Shown here: positions 12,216 through 25,146 of the stretch, piece after piece
How positions within the stretch are numbered: position 1 is the stretch's first letter
How the letters are laid out: each line of letters opens with the position of its first letter
NCBI GenBank assembly: GCA_029204225.1
Contig: MU831864.1
Location: 35,977-99,976 of the forward strand
DNA: 64,000 bases
Source of the DNA: Diphasiastrum complanatum
Taxonomy: Eukaryota > Streptophyta > Lycopodiopsida > Lycopodiales > Lycopodiaceae
Reading direction: 5' to 3'
Made by a program: the position numbers and the translations under genes
Notes under the pieces: generated by a model
Told to the model about the DNA's origin: nothing
The model's database searches: none
The model's input: the letters and a program-made list of their open reading frames with translations, nothing else

Positions 12216-14190
12216 CTTGGCCATTTTGTTGTTGTGTGAAAATAAATAGCATCGCTAAGCGATGCCTGTATAGCTTTTTGATATTAGCAATGTTACAATG
12301 ACTACATATTCTATTTTGCACTCTACCATTCTTATATAAAATATATAACATTGCCAAATGTGTAAATGTTGTAAATTAGCTTGGTAAATTGATGCTCTAT
12401 ATTGTTGACCTTTTAGACATTTTGTCGTTGGTCATTACTTGTCATGTCACTTAGTGATAGTTAAATAGCGACTAAAAAGCATTTGGTTTTGACATGTATC
12501 AATAGGCGACCTTATTTTTGTGCCCTAATTACATTGTTAAGTGTTGCTTAGCAATAGAAAAAATGAGAGAATGAATGGCCACATTTAATGACATTACTTT
12601 CATCGCTAAAAAGTTTTTCTTTTGTTGCTATGCATTCTTTTTCTATAGTCACAAACTCTTATGTGTTAGCAGATCAACACCTAAGCAAATTGTGCATGTG
12701 TCACTACATCTATATTTATAAAGTGAATCATGTGTCTTGATTAGGAAGAATGGTGTGTGGTAAATCATGGGGGCAAGATTTTTTCAATAAGAAAATTAGG
12801 GCACATTGAACAACAATTTTAGTTGTACGCATATGAATGAAGTGTGCCTATGTTGATAACTAGTCTACCACAACCAAACAAGCATCACACTTGCACTATG
12901 TCCATGAAATGTCCGTGGAGATGTCCCTCTCTTGATGGTTAAGGTATAGGCCATATTTGTCAGAGTCCTTGGGTTTTGCCTCAGAGTATTTATTTTTGGT
13001 ACAAAAGTACACGATAAGATGAATTAGTAAGTCTTTTTTATACTAGGCATAAAAAAGAGAGTTTGAAAGTGGTTGAGGAATTTTTATAATCCAAAATAGT
13101 CACCAATAGGAAAAGCATGCACATAAGAGAGGAGTCAAGTGCATAAAGCAAGTGTATCTGGTATGCATAGTCCACTTCACCCATATTGCTGATTGTTGAT
13201 GCCACTCTATCAAGGCTTATAGATCAGTCACCCATATTGCTAATGGTTGATGCCACTTGACCCCTACAATTGGCCCTACTATATTGCCTTCCAGGTGAAT
13301 ACAACATGAAGTCCTCGCTGTCAAACTCCCCTCAATAAATTTCTACAAACAAAACTCTCAAAAGTGTTTGCCCCTATCATACCCCCAAGTGTGTGAATCT
13401 CTATGCCAATAGATGTATATGCATCCATCGATTCTAAGAACTAGCTCACATAGCTCCAACACTTTGTCTCTCTTGCATTTGTAGTGTTCAATTCCAAACC
13501 TGAATCTTCAATATTAGTCACATCCATCGAGTGCCTCAAGTCTTCTCATAAGTACCTATATATGATGAATTTTGCATCATCTCACAATGCACTCAATATC
13601 AAGTATCACAATGTCATCCACGATCATAAAAATCCAAGCATCCGAACCACTAGTGCCCATTGTATTCCCCCTATCAGCACGAATGGTTGCATGAATAGCA
13701 ATAAAATTGCTCATTGAGAACACACATGAGATATGAATTCCAAAGTCATCATCAAGTCTCTCACATTTTGTTCATTCCATTATATTTTCTAGTGAACTTG
13801 TGAGATCTTCCACAATTACAACCAAGTGATGATGCTTTAATGATATGGTAAATTGACTCGACTTACCCCAAGTGTGACAGTTGAAGTATATCTCCCCAAG
13901 TTGACAATTGAAGTATATCTCCCTAATGACTAACTTCATAGAGTGCTTCACAAATATAATGACTTGAATCATACTAACTTAAAGCCTACAAATCATAGAA
14001 ATATATACACTTACCACTCTCCAAATGTTTTTCAAGTTTAGTGATGGCCAATTTTTCACCCCTTGTATCCAATACATAGTTCATTTATTGTCTTGTGCAA
14101 TGAGCTTCCAATTGGTACTAATACTTTGCCACACGTTTTTTTTTATTTATTTACTTAAATTAATGGCTGCTTTAAGTACCATGGCGTCAA
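12216..14190. other. AT-rich stretch without a recognised gene
   Basis: All frames are closed or carry only short open stretches without motifs. Nothing assignable. Confidence 0.5.
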
Positions 14191-14355
14191 GTAGCCAAAA
14201 ACTTAATCCCATAAGCAAACAACACTCTTGTTCACCGACTCTTATCTATGAAAATTTATGGCTGCTCGGAGTGCCACATCATTAGGCAGCCAAAAACTTA
14301 ATCCCATAAGCAAACAACACTCTTTTTCATTAACTCATATCTATGAAAATTGGAA
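14190..14355. repeat. Direct repeat of about 70 bp
   Basis: A segment containing AGCCAAAAACTTAATCCCAT and the following CTCATATCTATGAAAATT-like end occurs twice, at about 14192-14257 and 14284-14351, with scattered mismatches. Confidence 0.8.
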
Positions 14356-14800
14356 ACCACACTCTCGTGTGTGTGGGTGCCCGGAAACAGGAGCTGTCGG
14401 TGCCTGTGAAAATGTTGGGTGGATGCTCGAGGGAAAATGGCTCCAATGCCCATGGGTGCTCACGAACATGGCTTGTGGCCACCAAAATGGTGTCGTGCCC
14501 ACCGAAAATTAGTGATGCCGCACATTTGTGCTCATGAAAATGGCGCCGGTCGGAGTCCTCGGGAAATTGGTGCCGATGCCTGTAGAACAAATTTTCTAGG
14601 GCACACATCTAGTCAGGGCCCGGGCAGCAGCGCCACATGGCTTGATTCCAGTGCACTGGGCTGACTTTTTTATTTTGGCAAATTGGGCCAAAATGTTCAC
14701 ACGCCCAAAAACGTGCCTCATACGCTCAACGGGCCCTACCATGACCTACAATATGTTAACTAGTCACTTGAACTGCCAAACTAGCCTCACACCCGTCATA

Positions 14801-15127
14801 TTAACCGTGCTGTGACCACTTTCGAGGGTCTGCTTGTTCTTCAGTGAAGAGATGCTTGCTATGTATCAGTAGCTCGCTGAATCGATGGCGATGGCGATGG
14901 CGATGGAAGCAGTAAGCAGGCATTTTGTAACTAACGATTTCGAGTAGCTCTGAACGCTCAGGAGGTAGCGTTTGATAGAACAGTCTTGCTTTCGCTTTGT
15001 ATTTTATCTTTGATTTCACAGACAAAGCATCATTCATTATCTGGGAGCTTGTGTACGAATGATACCGATGACGCAACAGGTCCCACACGAAGAGGCGATA
15101 ATGCAGCGGTTCATTTCTTTCAAGCAT
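14801..15127 (-). CDS. Candidate exon of a divergent gene upstream of MFAP1 (unknown product)
   Basis: Open minus-strand frame of 108 codons from an ATG at 15127, with natural-looking composition: basic helical segments (SKIKYKAKARLF), PPERSELLEI, then a (His-Arg)4 run made by CATCGC repeats near 14885-14905. Its start lies about 380 bp from the MFAP1 start on the opposite strand, so a divergent gene sharing a promoter is possible. A splice-donor-like GTTAGT follows ELLEI. I do not recognise the family. It could equally be chance coding in leader DNA. Confidence 0.28.
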   Translation of the reverse strand: MLERNEPLHYRLFVWDLLRHRYHSYTSSQIMNDALSVKSKIKYKAKARLFYQTLPPERSELLEIVSYKMPAYCFHRHRHRHRFSELLIHSKHLFTEEQADPRKWSQHG

Positions 15128-15229
15128 TTTTGCTGCTGGATCGATAAGTGAGCCTGATTGTATTTTAGGTTCAGATTCATTCCTACATCAGAAATAGGGT
15201 TGAATCCAGAGCGTCGGATCTTCAGTGAT

Positions 15230-15506
15230 TATTGTACAATATAGTGGTAGATACACCGTAGGGTTTGGTAAAGAGGAAAGGGGACTTTAATATTTTTGCA
15301 GTTGATTGCTTCGCATGATATATGCCCTAGGGTTTTGTAAAGGAGATTGCTCTTCGATTATTTTGCATTAGATCCGACCTAGGTTTTGGTCAAGGGAATC
15401 TCTCTACGTAGGCAGTTGATTATTTTGCATTAGGGTTTCATCAAGGGGATTTCTTGGCATACAATTTTTGGTATTGATTATTTTGCCAAGATTTAGGGTT
15501 TTCAAG
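15230..15506 (+). promoter_or_regulatory. MFAP1 leader with repeated AGGGTTT motifs
   Basis: The 5' flank contains AGGGTTT (reverse of the plant telo-box AAACCCT) at about 15258, 15332, 15431 and 15493. It also has imperfect direct repeats carrying GATTATTTTGC three times (about 15355, 15418, 15476), each followed by a (C)TAGG- or TAGGGTTT-type end. Telo-boxes are known in leaders of plant growth and translation genes. Regulation is inferred, not shown. Confidence 0.5.
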
Positions 15507-17016
15507 ATGTCGGTAGCAGCGGGTGTGAGCGATGCTGCCATCACAGTTAGAGAGAAGCTGAGAGGGAAAATAGGGCAGACAAAGGTTAAGAGGTATTGGC
15601 CCGGAAAAGCCCCTGAATGGGCAGATGAAATTGAAGAAGAGGTTGATGTGAGGGCCAGCAGAGTTGAAGCAGCATTTCCTTTGCGAGAAGATGGACACTT
15701 GCCTTTGAAAGATGATGTTCGTCTCAGAAGATTGGCAGAGAGTAGAAGGGACAGAGAGGAGGCCGTTGCGAGGCACAGGCAGATTAGACAGGCCGAGATT
15801 GTTTCAACCAGGGAAGAAGAAAGACAGGCTTTGGAAGCGGCAGCTCTAGAGGAAGAAGAAGACGATGATGCAATCGAGGCAAGGAGAAGGAGAATCAAAG
15901 AAAAGCTTCTGCAGAGGCAAAAAGAGGAGGAGGTGGCTCTGGAGGAGGAAGATGAAGAGGAAGAAGAAGAAGAGGAAGAGGAATCTGACTATGAGACCGA
16001 TTCAGATGAGGAATTTGGAGGCATTGCAATGGTCAAGCCTGTTTTTGTACCAAAAGCTGAGAGAGAAACTGTGGCAGAAAGAGAAAAGCTTGAGGCTGAA
16101 GAACATGCCATCGAAGAGTCTATGAAGAAAAAGTTAGAGGAAAGAAAGCTTGAGAGTCAAAAGCTTGTCTTTGAGGAAGTGAAGAAAGAGCAGGAGATTG
16201 AAAAGAACAAGGGTGCCGAGGAAGAAGGTGGTGATGTGGACACAGACGATGAGATAAATGAAGCAGATGAATATGAAGCTTGGAAAGTTAGAGAGCATGC
16301 TCGAATTAAGAGAGACAAAGAAGACAGAGAAGCAATGGTGAAGGAGAAGGAAGAGATTGAGAGACTAAGAAATATGACAGAAGAGGAAAGGAGGGATTGG
16401 GAAAGAAAGAATCCAAAACCTCTGGTGCCTGCCAAGAAGAAATGGAAGTTCATGCAGAAGTACTATCACAAGGGTGCATTCTTTCAATCTGGCCCTGATG
16501 ATACTGCAGCGACTTCAGGAGGAGAAAACATTTATCGGCGAGATTTCTCAGCACCCACTGGGGATGACAAAATGGATAAGACAATATTGCCCAAGGTTAT
16601 GCAAGTCAAGCACTTCGGGCGTAGTGGCCGCACTAAATGGACCCATCTTGTTGCTGAAGATACAACTCAATGGGATACTCCGTATGCTTTTTCTCCCTTG
16701 ATCTGCAAAATTTTGAAAGAAAGTTACATTTTTATTGCTTGATTTTGTTGGATAAGAAAGTCAAGACATGCTTCTATGCCAAATAGAAGACTTTAAGTTG
16801 GCTTAATCACATAAATTGTGTTTCTGATATTTTTGCGTTCAGCAATGTGTGGCTCACTTAGCCTGTTTATTCAATGTTTCCACAAATTGTGATTCGAATG
16901 TTGAATCGCAATTCAATCATTCGAATCGGACGGACTCAGTTCGAACCGGAATTTTGTTTGAACCGGACGGACTTTTGGCTCTTTTGCAGGGGCCGAATCG
17001 TGTGAGCCCTGGATTG

Positions 17017-17087
<71 letters not shown>

Positions 17088-18739
17088 TTTATTAATGTCT
17101 TTTCCATGCCAAAAGGCATATAAGACTGAAGAGGTAGTACAACAGAGTAAATGGAACTCGGACGGGACAATGTCGTCAACAAAAAACTAGACTAAACTAA
17201 AACCGTAAAATGTAAATTGCTATGTATAGAAAGCTCGTTTCTCACGTAGGAGAGGAAGTAAATGGCCGTTGCAAAACATCTCTCACGTAGGAGAGGGAGA
17301 AGAATCTGAAATTTTAAGTTCTGCAATTTTAACCAAGACCGGACGTCCGTCTCGAAAGAGAGTCCGGAAACCATTGGCCTTAGCATCTGCGATGTTTTTC
17401 TTTCTCTCAGTCCATTGAATGGGCGTCAAGTCTTCATCCATAAAAATAGTAGACCCCTTAAGGCAGCCCTTTTACGCAAAACCTTTTACGAAGCAAAGCA
17501 TCCTTGAATCGCAGAAACACTGTGGTGGGTTGGAGCTTACCCACCCAAGCAGCAGGTATGACATCCTCTTTGAGACCAAAGGTGGAATGAATGAAAGCAT
17601 TTGCCTCAGCCACGAGGTCCTTACCCGCAAAAGAAGCTCCCCTAACCTTGACATTGAGGGCCTTGAGATCTCGTTTTTTATGTTCTTGAATAGATTCAAA
17701 AATAACCTGCTTAGAACCCTTGAGCACGTCGGCGTTGCTGCTCCAAGGAGTGAACCCGTTCTTGCAGCTGCTTTGACTTGTCTTCTGAATCTGCATTGCC
17801 GCTTCCTTCTTCTTCCCCTTCATCTGATTCCAGTTCATTTTTGAGGTAAGTAACATCAACCTCAAGAATGCCAACTTTGCCCTGTAGGGTTAAGACCGTG
17901 TTCTCTAGCGTGGAGATTTGGAATGCTTGTTTCTTGATGATCGCAAGCAAGGATGCATTGTCCTCATGAAGAGATCAATGATACGGGGGAAACCAGATAA
18001 AAATTCAATTGAAAGAGACGGAGACAATGGGGGGGATGAAGAAGAAGGGGTGAAAGAGGGAGAGGAGGAAGAAAGAGTAGAGGGGGTAGTGGCAGTAGGA
18101 GAAGAGGGGGAGCTTGCGAGAGTGGAAGGTAGGGGCGAGGGAGAGGAAGCAGGAGAGGGAGGGGGGCAAGGTAAAGGGATTTGGAGCTGTAGTAGGGATG
18201 CCTGAGAAGACAAAGGGAGAAGGGGGAGGGGTTTTCTTCCCCTTCTGATTCACAGATTGCCAATCAACCATAGTACCACAGCTAGATACAGGATTAATGA
18301 GGGAAAAGGGGTAGAGGAAAGAAAGGCAAAAGGACAGGCAAAAGGAAGGGCAGGGACAGGGGCAGGTAGCAAGGGGGAAGCAGGAGCGGGTCAGGAGGCA
18401 AAAGGGAGGGCAGGGACAGGGACAGGTACAGGTAGCGAGGAGATGGGCAGATAGCGAGGGAGACAGGTAGCGATGGCAGGAGGGAGGGAGAGGGAGGGAG
18501 AGGCTGGGTAGGCAGCGGGACAGGTAGCGATGGCAGGAGGGGGCAAATAGCGATGGCAGATGGGAGGGACAAGTATGGTAGGTCAAGTAGCGATGGGAGG
18601 GAAGCTATGTCAAGGTAGCGATGGAGGGCCAACGATGGCAGGGTAGCGATGGAGGGCCGCCGGCAGTAGAGCAGCGAGCAGTAGCAGCAGGGCGCCATCG
18701 CAGGAGGGACGAGGGAGGGAAGAGAAGGCGTGCTGCTGC

Positions 18740-18826
<87 letters not shown>

Positions 18827-21278
18827 TGCATCATTGCCACTTGTGGGTCTTGACTTCCCAATCATCAAGACTCAAGAGTGGGAGTGGTGTGCACTATGTA
18901 GTATTGTAATGGAAAAAAATTGTATTCATTGAAGAGGGCTTAGGGTTTAGGAATGTTGCATTGTGAGAGCTTGTCTTTGATTCATCATTCTTGACCATGC
19001 ATTGTGCAATCATTAATGTGCATTCTAAGAGCCTAGAGGGGTTTGAAGTCCACGAATGATGACACACTGAATGATTGATGATTGTAGTTGTTAGAAGTCA
19101 GGACTTAGTAGTAAATTATTAATTAGTTAGAATTTGGAATTTCATGCATATTCCACATCACACAATGTTGAATAGTCAATCACAGTGCACATGCCACGAT
19201 TGTCGACAGTGAACACATGCCACACTGAGCACTCTCATCTTGAACTTTGAATTCTGACTCCTAACTTCCTAAGTACTAACTCCTAAGTCCTTGCTCATTT
19301 TCGACCAACAAAACTGTTTCAGGGCTGTCTTTCTTGGCATTTACAATTGGCTTTTGTTCAAAAAACACTACACGTCACATTTCACAATCACCCAATTCCC
19401 AAAAAGAAATTTTTTTTTTTACCGTTGTCCAATTTGAACCGAGCTGACCGATTCAAACCGGTTTGAATCGGTCTGATTCAAATGGTCTGCATGTCCTACC
19501 TCAGTTGGATGGGACATAGTTGGTGGTCATCTCATCTACTTGTATTCTCTTCCATATGTGCTTGGCTATTGTTTAATCACAATAGGAATCTTATCTTGGT
19601 TGCTTGCATGAACAAGTCGGTTTTCTAACATGGTAGAGCGTGTACAATCATGCTTGACCCATTGATTTTTTTTTAACATGATATAAAAGACATCTATGAT
19701 GACCTCATCTTCATCATCATTAAATCATAAGTAGGAAATCGATCTACACGTCAATACAAATGCTCTTCAATTCTCCTGCATCAACATCCTCGTTAGAAAC
19801 ATGTAGTCATAAGTATTCGGCTCCACTTGTGCTGACTCGAGTTGAATCCATTCCAATTCCCCTGGCACTCTCATAAGATACCACCTTTGATGGAGTTAGC
19901 TGGACTGCTTGGATGTTCATCATCACAGAACCGATAACACTCCATGTTCGCATTCCCACTCTCCAATGATGATATAAAAAGAATGTTATTCATGAACCAA
20001 ACAAAATCTGGATGTAATAGATCATCCCCAATAGATATATAAACTATTCAATACTTCGTCACACAAAGCATCTAATACTATTTTCAAATACCTCCTCACA
20101 CATATTACTTGATACTACCTTCTCCCTGGAATCTTATCTTTTTTTTCTTCATTAAACACTTATAGTTCAAACAGTCAATTGCTTTAGCAATTTAGACATA
20201 GGTCTCTCTAGCATGGAGCATGTCCTACCATAGTTGTATGGGACAAAGTTGGAGTTCATCTCATGACTTGTATTCTCTTCCAATAGTGCTTGGCTATTGT
20301 TTCACCACAATAGGAATGTTATCTTATTTGTTTCAATGAGCAAGTCGGATTTCTAACATGGTAGAGCGTGTACGATCATGCTTGATCCATTGCAGGTTTT
20401 TTAACACCTTAATTTAAGATATTTGCAAAAATTCTGAACATTGGTGAAAATCTTGTTGAATAATGACTGGTAACTCACGTTGCTTCTGTGCGTCTTTTTT
20501 CCATCCATGGAAGTGCTTCTATATTAAGTTTCAATCAAATCATATAGTTCTTTTTTTATAGTTGAACCAAGGAGCTTGTAAATTAATGATTAGATCGTGA
20601 TGGGATGAACCTTTTGAAGGAGAGACAATTTGTAGCTATCACATTGCTGTGAGATATTTGCAGGTTGGCTTAAGTTGCAGAGTAATCCTCTCTTAAAGGA
20701 GGCAATAACTTTCTGTAGATAGTCTTGAGTTTGGAGCTAGTCCTTTGTATTGGCAGCAACAGAGATGAGTCTGAAGACTCTGAACTTACCATCCACCCTT
20801 CTAGGAGGCCTGAGTTGATTAAAGATTTTGAATTCTAGGCCAGAAATAAAGGTGGGCTAGGGAGGCTTTAATATATATTCTATCATGGGGTTGCGAGTTG
20901 ATCAACTTAAAATTAAGACCTTGAGTGCGAACCTGATAGGGTTTATTACAGCTGCAAATGATGGTCCATGGCACTTAGCTGTGATTTTAACTTACGCAGG
21001 AACATAGTCTTGTGAGATTTAATTTTCACATTGAACAAATAATATGTTGTCCAGTTGCTCGAATGGTTACATCAGTTGATGGTTGAATGTTGTCACTTTA
21101 GTTTAGAATCGCTTTGTTCCTTTTACTTGACAAGTCATTCTGGTTTTTTTATTCCTTTTGCAGGTGGACATACAATGATCCATTGCGAGCAAAATACAAC
21201 TCTAAAATGGCTGGGATGAACAGACCCATTGCAAAGCCAAAAGGAAGCAAGAAGCTTAAGGACTGGGAAGAGAAGTAG
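15507..21278 (+). CDS. MFAP1: Microfibrillar-associated protein 1 (MFAP1), spliceosomal protein; 2 coding exons
   Basis: Join 15507-16681 and 21164-21278, 429 residues. The ATG at 15507 is preferred over the in-frame 15468 because the protein then begins MSVAAGVSDAAI as in plant MFAP1. Exon 1 encodes the conserved N-terminus (GQTKVKRYWPGKAPEWADE), a long charged coiled-coil with an acidic Glu/Asp run (near 15940-16010), and the C-terminal MFAP1 domain (KKKWKFMQKYYHKGAFFQ, VKHFGRSGRTKWTHLVAEDT). The donor is CC|GTATGC at 16682 and the acceptor TTTTGCAG at 21163. The phase-2 join gives DTPWTYNDPL, and exon 2 ends KGSKKLKDWEEK. The family works in pre-mRNA splicing as a B-complex component that contacts Prp38. 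Length and both ends fit an intact gene. The 4482-bp intron carries several repeats. Confidence 0.96.
17020..17083. repeat. (GA)n tract at the 3' end of a minus-strand LINE
   Basis: About 64 bp of pure (AG)n, directly followed by AAAGCTTTATTAATGTC, the reverse complement of the LINE 3' end also seen at 45148 and 47926. Confidence 0.9.
17084..18743 (-). mobile_element. LINE-derived ORF1-only element (half-LINE) in the MFAP1 intron
   Basis: On the minus strand this runs from a GC-rich 5' region (18743 leftwards) to an ORF1 remnant, then to a 3' end reading GACATTAATAAAGCTTT directly before (CT)n. About 200 bp separate the ORF1 stop from the tail, so there is no room for ORF2 (endonuclease/RT): it is a non-autonomous, half-LINE-like copy. 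The 5' 700 bp (about 18000-18740) is low-complexity and purine-rich on the plus strand, with repeats around GGTAGCGATGGCAGG. Both ends touch (GA)n tracts of the same orientation. Confidence 0.7.
17283..17955 (-). pseudogene. LINE ORF1 protein remnant (coiled coil, RRM-like, C-terminal domain)
   Basis: Minus strand. A coiled coil (FQISTLENTVLTLQGKVG, about 17850-17925), then after a frameshift a basic linker and an RRM-like stretch (LNVKVRGASFAGKDL, VFLRFKDALLRKRFC), then after another frameshift near 17462 the C-terminal part (IFMDEDLTPIQWTERKK, FRDGRPVLVKI) to a stop at 17283-17285. This order is that of nucleic-acid-binding ORF1 proteins of L1-type LINEs. At least two frameshifts make it a pseudogene. 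Confidence 0.72.
18744..18821. repeat. (GA)n tract at the 5' side of the half-LINE
   Basis: About 78 bp of pure (GA)n, on the far side of the LINE copy from the tract at 17020-17083 and in the same orientation. Confidence 0.9.
19446..19473. repeat. Perfect 28-bp palindrome
   Basis: GACCGATTCAAACC followed directly by its exact reverse complement, with no loop. Related GAATCGGAC/GAACCGGAC text occurs near 16918-16975 in the same intron. Confidence 0.95.
19492..20358 (+). mobile_element. TRIM-like element: two 139-bp LTR-like repeats
   Basis: Direct repeats at 19492-19630 and 20221-20358 start TGTCCTACC and end TTCTAACA. Each is followed by TGGTAGAGCGTGTAC, which resembles a shortened initiator-Met primer-binding site (TGGTATCAGAGC). 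About 590 bp of non-coding sequence lies between them. Because the second repeat is also followed by primer-site and internal-like sequence (to about 20395), this looks like a tandem LTR-internal-LTR-internal array. No coding capacity. The purine tract before the second LTR is weak. Confidence 0.55.
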
Positions 21279-24324
<3,046 letters not shown>

Positions 24325-24749
24325 GGGAGTTTCGTTTTTTCTTTTAAAAACCTCTTAAATGAAGAGTATTTTCCATGAAGCTCTAGATGGGCGCACTACT
24401 TATGCTATAAATAACAATGTTTTGTTCAGAGGCTTTCTACCTCTTCTCCTTTCCCTTCTCTTCATTTCTTCTTCTTTAAAGAGGATTGGACGCGCCCATC
24501 CATAACGTGCACTGTCGCTTCAACAAGAAGCCATTGTAGGTATGCACACTACTCATTCTTTGCACATACAGCCAACACACCTCTTTCTACTACTATTGTC
24601 TGAAATGCGCTTCATATGGGCTTTCTTAGAGAAAGTAATAATTAATCTTGAAAGATTGTTGATAGTCACGGTTGATCGCTGGTAATGGCTTATACGTTGA
24701 TAGTGTTTTTCAACGCTTTTCCATTGAATCCCAACATAGGGTATCCAAC

Positions 24750-25146
24750 CCAAGGTACCATAAGGAGCCCATCCCAAGGGACCACAAGGAGCCTTCTTGC
24801 GGTCTAGACCACTGCAAGGGACTGTAAGAAGGCTTCTTGCGGTTCCTTGCGGTGGGCTGGACCACAAGAAGGCCTCTTGTGGTCCGTTCTGCCACCACAA
24901 AAAGGCTCCTTGCGGTCCCTAGCGGTGGGCTTGGACCGCACGGAACCACAAGGAGCCCAAGTGTTAAAAAGAAATTTGACCGAATCACTTGGCACGCTGG
25001 CTTGCCAAGTGATTCAGAAAAAAAAAAAAACAATTTTTTTTTTGGTCATGGCAGCCCACCTCCATAGCACGCCGTCGTGCTGGAGGTGGGCTGCCAGGGT
25101 TTTTTTTTTCCTGAATTACTTGGCACCTGGCATGCCAAGTGATTCA
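24750..25146. repeat. Cluster of foldback sequences
   Basis: First a GC-richer stretch (about 24750-24955) full of both orientations of CCACAAGGAGCC / GGCTCCTTGCGG. Then three hairpins in a row: GAATCACTTGGCA with its complement (24982-24994 and 25003-25015), GGCAGCCCACCTCC with its complement (25050-25063 and 25082-25095), and TGAATTACTTGGCA with its near complement (25112-25125 and 25133-25146). The outer two hairpins share the same arm and flank the central one. Confidence 0.85.

Noticed and set aside
14258-14664. Overlapping frames on both strands near 14.3-14.6 kb
   Set aside because: No motif, no splice context; short, in a GC-richer patch next to a direct repeat.
15468-15506. Upstream in-frame ATG of MFAP1 as the start
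   Set aside because: The extra 13 residues are not seen in MFAP1 proteins, while MSVAAGVSD at 15507 matches the usual plant start.
16157-16453. Minus-strand Ser-rich frame inside MFAP1 exon 1
   Set aside because: Antisense shadow of Glu/Lys-rich coding sequence.
18005-18861. Several long overlapping open frames rich in Leu/Pro/Ser, and (Leu-Ser)n or (Arg-Glu)n frames
   Set aside because: They are translations of purine-rich low-complexity DNA and of (GA)n; all three frames stay open together, as expected from composition.
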